This document shows positions 35,743 to 47,100 of a DNA stretch of 64,000 nucleotides, piece after piece. The notes under the pieces were generated by a model. It saw nothing but the letters and a program-made list of their open reading frames with translations, was not told the DNA's origin and ran no database searches. The DNA comes from Antedon mediterranea (taxonomy: Eukaryota > Echinodermata > Crinoidea > Comatulida > Antedonidae), in the NCBI RefSeq assembly GCF_964355755.1, contig NC_092671.1, positions 9,001,001-9,065,000 on the forward strand, read 5' to 3'. Position numbers and translations under genes: made by a program. How positions within the stretch are numbered: the first letter of the stretch is position 1; each line of letters begins with the position of its first letter.

Positions 35743-38700
35743 TTATTTCTTCTTCATAGCAAAACTGTTTCCATTAGCTGGATGGTTGATCACTAACAAG
35801 AATGCAGCATATCCAGATAGTGTCATCTTATTTTCTAAAACCAAACATACATGAAAATAGTATTAATTTGTATATAAATTATGATAGTTTTGTTTTTTGG
35901 TTTTATATATTTAGGAAAATTTCCAAGGATAACCATAAGCGAATCCATTCAGCATCTTTCTAAAGGTGGCAATCCCGTTCAAGCAAGATATACACAAGAT
36001 GCTCTACATAAACGTCTTATTACAAGTCTTTGAGGGTGGAGTTGTAAATTTTCATTAGAAAAAAATCTTGAAACTGACATGACTTGAACCCAGGACCCTT
36101 GGATTAGTAACCAGGCATCATAACCACCAAGCTTTACTTGTAAATACTAAAATTGACTTGGTAAGTTACTATATAGGACTATTAATTATCAGGTTTTCCA
36201 AATAGCTTCCATGGTTGTACTTACCAGACACGTTTGTTGATAATTCTATCCAATTCTGCAGCCAATTTCTAAAAACTTGGTCAGTTAAACCATCCATTGA
36301 ATAGAAGCCACGGTCAAAGCAAATCTGTGAAAATAATATATGAATATAATGTTTGGTTTGTGATCCAATTATTTTACATAATTTAGAAATTAAATGATTT
36401 ATTTAAAACAAACAATAAAATAAAAATCACTTGTAATAGACGCCATGATAAAAAAAATCTGTGAAAATAATATATGTTTAGTTCGTGATTCAATTATAAC
36501 GCACAATGTTGTCCATTAGTAATGATCATTTAAAAGTGCTGTACAAGGAAACCATTAGCAACGATATAAAGCTCTGTCTTCACTATCAAAGTTTATGTGA
36601 CAACAAAATATGATGTGCCCATATATGACAATGTCTTATCACTACCATATTTGGGCATATCACCACTATATTTGGGTACATCACACTTTTTTTGTCAAAC
36701 TAGTTTGATAGTGTAGACAGAGCTTAACAAAATTCTATATAATATAGATGTCTAAAGACTATTTTTATTTAGGAAGGTGTATTGCCAATCGCTCCATTTC
36801 CAAGATGCTCCACATAAGTGAGTAGAGAAGTTGAACTTGAGACTATGAGATTGAAAGGCAAGCACAAGTTGTATATCTAAGTTATTTCTTTGTACAGTAC
36901 CCTCTGGAGCTGCACAAGATCAAGTTTGTGAAGGTCGTTGTCCCTTTTGATTCCTTTATCTATCGTTTGAAGTTCGGTCAAGCTGAACACAAGTCTACGG
37001 CGTAAGAAGAATGATGGTTGGAGGTATGGATTTATGGATAACAGCTTACATATATCTACCTGTGTAAAGATAAAATTAAATTGTACTATAATTCCGGTTT
37101 CCTAACACTTTGTGACCTAAAGGCTTTTAAACTCTACAAAGGGTTGAAATACTATAAATATTCCTATGTACCCTTTCCCAATTGGTTTAAATTTAGAATT
37201 TATTTTACTTTGCACCTCCCCATACTCATAGCCCCATCATAATTGTTATATTTATGCAGGGAGTTGTTAATAACCCTAATAACAACTCCCTGATTTATGT
37301 ATGTGCAAAAATGATGTTTTGGTTAACCAAGCATTGACAGTTGTATAGTAGTAGTAGAATCTTCAAGACATTGGAGATATATAGAATATGTATGGATATT
37401 CATTGAATGCAATGGATGTGTATGTAAAAGCTGGTTGTGTAAAAACTTAGATGCTTTTCCATCATTGGAACAACCGTGCTAAATCAATTAAATGTAAAAC
37501 ATACTAATTGTTTCTTTTGTAAATTAGCAACGTCCAATGATTCTTCAAACAAATTTCTTGAGTTGATTAAATCGTGTGCGACAGTCGCTTTCCCCTGTTC
37601 AATCTGAAAAATGACAGAGTATCATATCATTTTGAATATAATCACACAAACTTGGTTATCAGACTAGAATTGCAGCTCACAAAGATTATTTTATTCCTAC
37701 AGGTACTCATGAAGAAGAATTAGTCTATCTGACTGTAAAATGACTTAGATTTAGTCTGACAGAAAGATTGACAGCAATGATGTACTGTAAAACTAATCCT
37801 TAAATGGTGATTATTGTGGATTATGATGGGTATGTATTTTATTATGAGCTGGACAGTTTAGTTAATAAATTTATTTATATTTATTAAATATCATCGAGGA
37901 AGGTTATTATTGGACATGGATGGTAGTCATCGTAGCGGGTAATTATGCTCGGGTAACCATCCTAGGTGATAATTGGTGCTATAGTGATTATTTCAGTCTG
38001 AAAAGTGACATAACCTACCCTTGTGATTATTATATCGAGCATTTCCTTCTCGGCCTTTGTCCTGCACTGTGAATTTTTTAGATGTTTTACAACTTGTGGG
38101 TATGATTTAACTCGACGTTTCTGATCATTTACCCTGTATTTGTTCTGTTGTTCAGCTGTAAAGAACTGCTGACTTAGCAGTAGGCGCGGTCTTAGTGCTC
38201 TGTTTATAGATAGAATATTTCATTAGCTAACTCTAAAATCTCAACCGTAAAATTGATTAGGATTTTTATTTTTTTTTTGCATTTTGAATTAAATGAAATT
38301 TAATTAGTGTATTGTTATGCTAAAATAAATAGGAATATTATATCTTCTACTACTTACACAATAACCAGAACAGCATAAAACACAACTGGAAAGAGGCAAA
38401 GTACCAGTGTTGGTGTCACCTTATAAAGATCTCTACGATACTACAAGAAAATATAATTCTTGAATTGAAAGAAAAATAAGTACTTATATGGATTGCCCCT
38501 TGACCAATGATGTTAACCTTTGACACACTCAAAATGAAGGTAGTAAAACTGAGGTCATTAAAGCACGGGCAGACATCCATTAGCAACAACTAATTCACCA
38601 GAAGACATTATTTTTCTGGCATCATTTGATGATGACTATTTGTGTTTTCCCCCTTACCTGTCTAATAAAAACAATATCTTTCCAAGGCAAATCCAGGTAA

Positions 38701-39651
38701 GATATCTTATTTTCTTTCATCTTTTTGCGTAAATGTAATCTATATTTAGTATCATGCCATGTAGTTTTTGCTCCTGAAAAAAAAACCAATTTAATTTATA
38801 GTGTTCTTAAATATTAAAATGGTTATGACAGAAATGGAACAATATACATTGTTATTGGTCTTTTATTATTTGATTGGTTTGTTAGTGACTTGCAGGGCAA
38901 TACTAAGTTGATACAGTATTGTACTAAAGAATTGATCATTGAAGGGAATTGTACTTGAAACCCATCTCCCCTCAAATTCAAATTTGAATATGTACTAACC
39001 TCCTATGACCTGCATGTTCACCTTGTAATACCTTGGGAAACGTTCCCTGATATAGTCAAAATATTTCTGTTCATATTTTTTGTACACTCTTAGCAAACCA
39101 GTACTGTCATGTTTCTCATTTTCACGTGCATTATATTGTGATGTAGTACAGAATCCAAGTGTGTTGAGCTTATTTTTTAGACTAAAAAAAGAAATGTTAA
39201 GAAAAGATGATCCAATACAATAACACAAGGAGTTATCCGCAAATTGTAGTAGTAGGCCCTATATTATATATAAATAACCTTAACGAACTGTACAATACGC
39301 CACCTCGTAACAGCTGTATGTAGGGGGTTTGTAGGTGTAGTAGATAGGGGAAGGCCTCTCTAGGTAGGCCCTGGTTTAGACTCCATGCACAAACTGTATA
39401 GAGACATAATTAGGCCCAGGGCCACCACCTAGCCTAGGCGCGCCTAATACAGAGTTCAGTTATGTAGTAAGCAGGCCTAGCTAGATGGCCCCGACTACAG
39501 AATATTATTAATCTAAAATTCTATTAGAATACATTTTTTACCAAATTAAGTTTAAGTTCACATTTTTTGATTCTAAAAAACCGTATTGTAAACTTAAATA
39601 TGCACTTTTATTCGCTCTCAAAAGAGAGGTGGTTGTACAAAAACAACTCAT
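35743..39651 (-). CDS. LETMD1: LETM1 domain-containing protein LETMD1
   Basis: Nine exons (minus, 5' to 3'): 39542-39651, 39000-39181, 38658-38773, 38358-38440, 38019-38199, 37505-37603, 36901-37059, 36225-36324, 35743-35834. Phases agree throughout and give 373 aa (human protein 360). Exon 1 was inferred: it supplies an ATG, a basic/hydroxylated presequence-like N-terminus and the required two-base overhang before a GT donor. LETMD1 is a mitochondrial inner-membrane protein related to LETM1, and in mammals affects respiration and thermogenesis. Seen here: YFDYIRERFPRYYKVNMQVI near residues 75-95, ISYLDLPWKDIVFIRQYRRD, one strong hydrophobic segment LVLCLFPVVFYAVLVIV near 146-163, then the LETM1-like ribosome-binding region (ATVAHDLINSRNLFEE; LLSINPYLQPSFFLRRRL) and a C-terminus resembling human LETMD1. 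Confidence 0.9.
35980..36135 (-). mobile_element. tRNA-headed SINE family B, 3'-truncated copy
   Basis: It shares ACACAAGATGCTCTACATAAAC, AAGTCTTTG and CTTGAACCCAGGACCCTT with the copy at 21742, and on the minus strand starts with a tRNA-like head containing GGTTCAAGTC. The tail half present in the other copies is missing. It lies in the last intron of LETMD1. Confidence 0.75.
36568..36727. mobile_element. MITE family A, copy 5
   Basis: Ends AAGCTCTGTCTTCACTATCA and TTTGATAGTGTAGACAGAGC are inverted repeats. The interior has ATGATGTGCCCATATATG, CACTACCATATTTGGG and GTACATCACAC. It lies in LETMD1 intron 7. Confidence 0.95.
37257..37292. repeat. 36-nt perfect stem-loop
   Basis: CAGGGAGTTGTTA pairs with TAACAACTCCCTG across a 10-nt loop in LETMD1 intron 6. 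It is isolated, and function is unknown. Confidence 0.8.
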
Positions 39652-39962
39652 TTTATTTTACGCGATTGTTTTGATTTTAATGCTACTATAGAGGGCGTCT
39701 CAAAGTTTTGACCAATACCCGTCTCTTTATTATTCGTGGTTTTCTCACGCTGCTGCTGAGCGGCTGAACGAGAGTAATCAATAAAATTAAAATAAATCCA
39801 ACAATTATTTATTTTCTGCACCACCACAACTACAGGTAGGCTATCCATGAAATGAAAGTGGGTTATAGTTTTTTTTGTAAAACTGGTCAGAGAAATGCCA
39901 TTTCAATTCAACATTGTATCTTAAGATAAAATGCACCAACTCGGATCCAAACTTGACTGGTG
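39652..39962. promoter_or_regulatory. divergent promoter, LETMD1 (-) and TMEM163 (+)
   Basis: Between the LETMD1 start codon at 39651 and a probable TMEM163 leader donor (GGTAAGTAT; exon end 39962) there are only about 310 bp. No TATA box was identified with confidence. The short shared interval and opposed first exons imply a bidirectional promoter; this is inferred. Confidence 0.45.
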
Positions 39963-40065
39963 GTAAGTATATCAGCTAACTTGTTTTGTGTGTGTGGTGT
40001 CGCAAAACGAAGTAAGATTGGTGGATAGGACTACTACTAATGCGTACTACTATAGCCTACTATAC

Positions 40066-40099
40066 CAAGACTGAGTAGTATATATACTACTCAGTCTTG
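40066..40099. repeat. 34-bp perfect palindrome
   Basis: Two 17-bp arms, CAAGACTGAGTAGTATA and its exact reverse complement, abut with no spacer about 100 bp inside the TMEM163 leader intron. DNA like this can extrude a cruciform. Confidence 0.95.
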
Positions 40100-41142
40100 T
40101 CTATGATTTGTAAGTTTAAGATTACTGTTTTCACATTTCATTTCATATACCGTGTAAATACAGTGCATACAGGTTTTGTAACATATATTTTTTTGGCATT
40201 AGAAACGCTACTCATAAAAATGTACCATATTTCACTATCAATGGTTTGTCCAGGTGCCTGTTAATTTGCCAGACTAAAAATATACCCTATTTTCTACCTT
40301 TTGCCTAAATTTTATAAAAGCCCATCCTAAATTGTTTTGTTGCTGATAGGAAAAGGAGAAGTTGTAACATTTCTTTAGTCAACTTTTAATTAAGATCTGA
40401 AATTATGAAAGACTTTAATTAAATGTAACCATGTTTTTATTTTATATTGAAAGGAGTAAAATATATGAAATGGTTGTGTTAATGCTGGTCAAATAAAAAA
40501 TGCAACAATCAATCAAGTTTGACCGTAATACATTTTGGGTAATGATTATCAAGACACACCCTACTGTAGCTGTTCCACAACCGGTTATATTAAGACACTT
40601 CTTATTCTGTTATTACTCACAATTTTAATGTTATGTAAGAAGTATAGATAGATTGATAGATAGAAAGATAAAATTGTATTCGTCATAAAATAAATAAAAT
40701 TACATTATGAAAATTGTCTTCCTTGGCAAAAATATAAATAAAAAAAGACCATATATAACGTATTTAAAATACTTATAAAACAAATTACACAAAAATATTT
40801 ATAATATACTGCACAGGTATGTAAAGGCATCAAAATTAGGGTTATGGTTTAAAAAGGCCATTAAATTTTAAAATATAATGTATTATTACTATTGTACTAT
40901 ACCTTGTACTGAAAATTGAACAAAAATGAGCAATGCCATAAAACAAAGGTTTTATTTTTGTATTCTTCTAATAAAGTTTTTTTTTTAATTAACAAAAATA
41001 AGCATGTCGTTGTTGAGTCCATGTTTGTATTTGCAGATTTTTTCCTGGTATTTTTTTTAGGTTTATTAGGCACATTATTTGGTAAAAAGTTATCCATTTA
41101 TTTTTAGAATGTTGTTTAATTTTTTAAATTTTTAAATCACAG

Positions 41143-41191
41143 CCATGTGAAGTGATGCTCTTGAAAATAAGTGGTTGAGATATTTCCAGCA
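41143..41191 (+). promoter_or_regulatory. TMEM163 5' leader with two upstream ATGs
   Basis: After the acceptor at 41141-41142, the leader has ATGTGA, a start-stop minimal upstream frame. Next comes an ATG opening a 7-codon frame that ends at TGA at 41175-41177, before the main ATG at 41192. Such frames usually lower translation; that is inferred here. Confidence 0.5.
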
Positions 41192-44100
41192 ATGTCAGAG
41201 AAATCACCTCTGCGAGAAAATGCTTCACCTATACATGCAGTAACCGCCAACGGACATCCTCAAGAACACACACAAAAATATGAAGAGTTGACGCAAACAG
41301 CAAATGGTAACACAGGTAATTTAAGTTTCTAACCTCAGCGTCACGGCAAGGGACATATCTCTATCCAATGCGCAAAGTTGACTTCAATTGTGTCGCGCAT
41401 TGAATGCGGAACAGTGCATACCAACATTTGTGTGTCAAGTGTCAAATAAAATACTGTAATGTTTACTTCTTTAGATTACATTGATGAAAACCATCAACTA
41501 ACAATAAAACAAGCTGCAAGATGGCGGCTGGCTGCACTTGTAATATCCTGGATTTCTATCATACTAATATGCATTTTAGGAAGTCTTAGTTTTGGTATGT
41601 TTTACAATTTATCATTCATTTATCAACTACAGAATCTCAAATACATTTCATGTCCACCAAAATGATTTGTAAAATGAACAATCTGTGAATTTATTTTAAA
41701 AATATGTTTTGATACTAATTTAAATATAGCTATTCATCACTTATTATTTATAATTAATTTATAATTAATTTATACATTTTCAGTTGCTTATAATTTTTTG
41801 TCAATCTGAGTTTACTTAGCTATTCATTATGTTTACATTTTTTTCATATTTGTTTATTTAAAACTAGATTATGTATTTTCATTTAATTAATTATTATTTG
41901 TTAATTATTTGTGTTTTCATAATTATAGTATCAATTGTTTTTTTTACAGCTGTTTCAGTAATTACGAAAAGTGCAGCAGCATTTGGTTTTGGGGTGAGTT
42001 CTTTGTACTGAGCTTTTATTTGGTGACAGGGCAGTAAATGAAAGGTGACAGTAATTTATACAAATATTATTTGTACACTCTGTATTGTTCTGTCTGAGAA
42101 CAAGATGGTGCAAAGTTTATAACATCATTTTAAAACAATAAAAAATAGCCACTAAATATGAAGCAAACACATACGGGGTGGGCCTACGTTTTTCATTTTT
42201 AGTTATTTAGCCTAAAATAAAATACCATATTATAGTATGCATAAATGTGAATTCATTTTGCATTTATTTTAAGAAGAGAAGCATCATCCTAAGCCTTCTT
42301 TAGGACTTTGATTAGGTGTTTTTAGTCCAGTCTTTAGAACTTTGCTAATTTAAGACCTAGCCTTCTGGCTAACAGTGAACCTACTCAAACACGGCCACAC
42401 ATGTAGGCCTACAAGGTCTGCGACTTAGGATGAGGATTACAATCGTCACTTGTGCGAAACACATTTAATAACAAACCTTCACACTCTGGCAATTTACCAT
42501 CCTCTTTTGTCTACCATCCAAATGCAAAAGTATAGTAATATCAATTTTTTTTTTAAACAATGCCAATGCCAACCAAGGTTAAATAATGTCAAAGTACATT
42601 CTAATAGTAGTCCGATTATACATTTAAAATATACATTCAAAATTGAATGCATTAGTAATGAAATATATTGTGTATAATGCAGTAGAAGTATAATGAATAT
42701 AAGAATCTATAGAGTGGAATGACAATTGATGAAAAAATGCTTTTGATTGATATGTACTTTTTCCACTTGATTAATGAAGTATGAATGGCACAAAGTAAGT
42801 TGCCAAAAAGGATGCTAGGCAAACACATATCATCAAGCTAAAATTGTCAAAAAAGTTGTATTACTTTTTTGTAATATGCTAAATCTACTCAAAATACAGC
42901 TCAATGTTCACACCAGGGTCACATCAGGTTATTTTAAACTAGCCTGGGTGCAGTACAAATTTTGCGGGAAAAAAGTATAGGAAAATTTTTTTCTTTTTTT
43001 TCTGATAGAGTATACCATATAGAATGTCAGAAAAAAAATCCCCATCCCAGGGTCTTGGGGAAAATTTTTTACGGCACTTTTAAATTTTGGCCTATATAAC
43101 ACACACAAATGCCTATTAACACACACAAATACCTATATATAGGGGATAGGGAAAACCAATTCACGTTTTTTTTTACTTGGAGTTGTGTTATGATGATTAA
43201 AATTTGCTGAGGCTTACTTTAATAACTACTTCTCATAGTAGTTGATAAATCGAGTCGATAACAATGACATCATCATGCCAGAATCCATTATGGCGTCCAA
43301 TTTGGCGGAAAAAACAGGGTATTGCTAAACCCCGCAAACCCTTGCAAACCTCCAAAAAAACATAGCAAACCCCACCGAACCAACATAAAAGTGATTGAAT
43401 CATGTAGTGTACGACCCACTGGGTATATCCATGTAAAAAAAAAAATTTAATTTCTACTGTTAACTACTTATTTTTGGGGTAAAACATCATTTTTTTGGTC
43501 AAAAATGATTGTTAAACCCTGCAAACCTCCAAAAAAACATAGCAAACCCCACCGAACCAACATAAAAGTGATTGAATCATGTAGTGTACGACTCACTGGG
43601 TATATCCATGTTTAAAAAAATATAATTTCTACTGTTAACTACTTATTTTTGGGGTAAATTTTTAACCAAAAAATGACGTTTAATCCCAAAAAAATAAGTA
43701 GTTAACAGTAGAAATTTTTATTTTTTTTTACATGGACATACCCAGTGGGGCGTACACTCCATGATTCAATCACTTTTATGTCGGTTCGGTGGGGTTTTCT
43801 ATGTTTTTATTTGGAGGTTCCAGGGGTTTGCGGGGGTTTAGCAATACCCTGTTTTTCCCGCCATATTGGATTCTGGCATGATGATGTCATCGTATCGACT
43901 TGATTCATCAACTACTATGAGAAGTAGTTATTAAAGTAAGCCTCTACTAATTTTAATCATTGAAACACAACTGCAAGTAACAAAAACTGTTAATTGATTT
44001 TCTCTATCCCCTATATATAGGTATTTGTGTAAGTTAATAGGAATTTGTGTGTGTTATATAGGCCAAAATTTAAAAGTGCCATAAAAAAATTTCCCCAAGA

Positions 44101-47100
44101 CCCTGGGATGGGGATTTTTTTTCTGACATTCCATATGGTATACTCTGTTAGAAAAACCAAAAAAAAAATTTCCTATACTTTTTTCCCGCAAATGTGTATA
44201 ATAATTGTTCTGCACCCAGGTAAACGGTAGCCTATTTCTAGCAATTGGGATCAAATACGTAGTGCTAACAGTTTAAAGCCCTGTCTACACTATAAAACTT
44301 TATGCGATGTGCCAATATATGGACATGATGATGTCATATAACTACCATATTTGAGCATATCACTACCATATTTGGGCAAATCCCATTTTTTTGTGTCTAA
44401 AACTAGTTTGAGAGTGCAGAAAGAGCTTTACATCTGGCTTTTTTGTGTTTAATAATAGATTATCCAGTGATATAAATATTGTGTTTTTTGATAGATGTGT
44501 TCAGCGAGGTCAATGTTCAGGATACAACACTTTGTGATTTTTAGTAGTGTGACATTTATTGCTAATTCCAAGGTTCCATTTTGTTTCTACCTGTTCTTGC
44601 TTAATCAGGTGAAATGTATTCATTTATGAAATTACAGTATGATCAATACAAGTGATACCATATATGGATTTCAATATCTGAACCAACAGAAACTATTGTA
44701 TCAATAGATCACAGAGAAAAATAAAATAAAAGGGCTCAATGAACCGAGGTATTTTTCAGTAAGGCTTAGCCTCTAAATGTTTATTTATTTTATTTATTTT
44801 ATTATTCTTTATTTCATATAAAACATCAAAACATTAGACACCACCATGCTACAAGTTACCACTAGTGGCCAAAGGCCAGATTGTGGGTAACTTTTACATG
44901 CATGTACCTAGACCAATAAAAATATACAAAATTGAAACATACAAAATAATAAATTATACAAAAATGAGTGAAGAGCAGGCGTTAAGCAGGCGGATAAAAT
45001 AAGGGATTGGACTGTTACTGAAACGGGCGGTTCTGGATGGTAATTGTGAAATGTTATTACTATTACGGAGCGTACCTCCCGTGACTTTCAAACCGTGTCA
45101 CCGGTAAAAGATCAGCAGAATGAACAGTCTCAGATATTCCCTTGGCAAATTTGAGACTGTGAGCTATTCTCCTATCAGTGAGGGATGAGATGTTACAGAC
45201 CTTTAGAGCTTTGTCATACAAACTAAAATCCCTTCCCAATATGGTACGGCATGCTCTGCGTTGGACAGATTCTATAGAGTTGCTAAGCGATTTGGTTAAG
45301 CCGGGGTGCCATACAACATCGGCATATTCAAGGAGGGGTCTAATATACCCACAGTAGACAGAGCATAGTTCATCAGGGTTGAAGCCAAATTTCTTTAGAC
45401 TCCTTAAAATAAAAAGCTTCCTATTAGCCTTGAGGACAATATCCCCAATATGCTTATCCCATTTTAAGTTATTTTGTAACGTGACTCCAAGTATTTTAGC
45501 ATGAGTGACAAATGCTAGTTCGTTACCCCCGATATAAATTTTTTTTTCAGGAATATTCCTTTTACTAAAACATATTTGTAGTGCCTGGCATTTAGCAGGG
45601 TTCAGGTCCATAACATTCCTTTTACACCAATCATGAAACTCATTAAGATCATGCTGCAAGTGACCTGGTTGTGTTATCTTACGATTTTCATAAACAGATA
45701 GGTCATCAACGTATTTTAAAGCATTCGTTTTAGCACCCTTAACAGCATCATTGATCATGATTTGAAATGCAATGGGACCAAGTTTAGTCCCCTGGGGGAC
45801 ACCAGCTTTTAACGTGATAGCACTTGATAGGGAGTTGTTATATTTTACACATTGTTCTCTGCAGCTGAGGAAGCTGCAAATCCAAGGGACGATAGACCCA
45901 CGGACTCCAATGTCGATGATTTTATTGATTAAGGTGTTGTGTTCAATTCGATCAAAGGCCTTAGTGAAGTCCGTAAGGACAACCGTCCCTATGTTATGAG
46001 CCTCTTCAGCTGCAGCACACATATCATGAACTAGACGTACTAAGTAGTGGCTAGTTGATGCCCCCTTGACATTGCCATACTGTCTTACATCTAATTTATT
46101 CTGGATATCAGATACCACCCACTCACAAACAAATTGCTCTGCCACTTTTGCAAAGGCAGGTGTTAACGAGATAGGTCTTAACTTATCAATTTTTGGTGGA
46201 TGTACCTTGGGGATAGGAACAGTCACAGCTGATTTCCATTGGGTGGGGAGACTTCCTTCCCTAAATGAGCAATTTAAAATATTAGTGAGGGGTTCACTTA
46301 AAGGGCAAACTCTTTAAGAATTAAGGGTGGTATTTTATCAGGTCCTACTGATTTATAAACCTCCCATTCCTCCCAAATGTAGCTTATTTCCCTTTCTGTC
46401 TTCTTCCTCATCTTCCGTCTGACAAATCGTTGCTTTCTGTTCCATTGTCTCCTATTTTTTTGGGCCAAATTTTCACCTACCATTCTTTTTTAATTAATAT
46501 ATAGCAAATTAATTTATTCAGTAATGTGATTTAATCATTTATTCAATCATTTGATGGATAAAATCAAATTTGAATATAGGCAGTTATTCACTTTTGCCAA
46601 AACAATTTAACAATTAATGACAAAATAAACAGAATTAAATATAACCAAAATCCCAGATTTCAGACCATGAGTTTCAGTTTTTTCCCATTTAAATTTGCAT
46701 TTTATCAGTAATAACTTTTAATTTTGATACATATTTTGGTAATAATAACTAATAAAACAACTGTTATTAAATGTCATTAAAATGGGCTAGTAAACAACAT
46801 TATTTTGTTTAAGGGGAAAATACCTGTAAAAAATGTGTGTTTGGGTGTACATATTTTTTACCTTTCTAATTAAAAAAAAATCCAACTTTCAAAAGAATCA
46901 TACTGTTAATGAACAGATGTGCCTTTTTCATTAGAGGTATCATTGAATTCTGTGTTAAATGGTCACCATCCACAAAAGACATTCACCTCATCAAGGCCCT
47001 TCTCTGTCCATTGATTTTCTGCACTGTGACTTTCACACATTACTAGATTTTTATATACAATTGATTGAAAGAAAGCTTTATGACAGGTTATTAACAACTT

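Noticed and set aside
39648-39848. 66-codon minus-strand frame as LETMD1 exon 1
   Set aside because: It has no donor with the required phase; the ATG at 39651 with donor after 39542 fits exactly instead.
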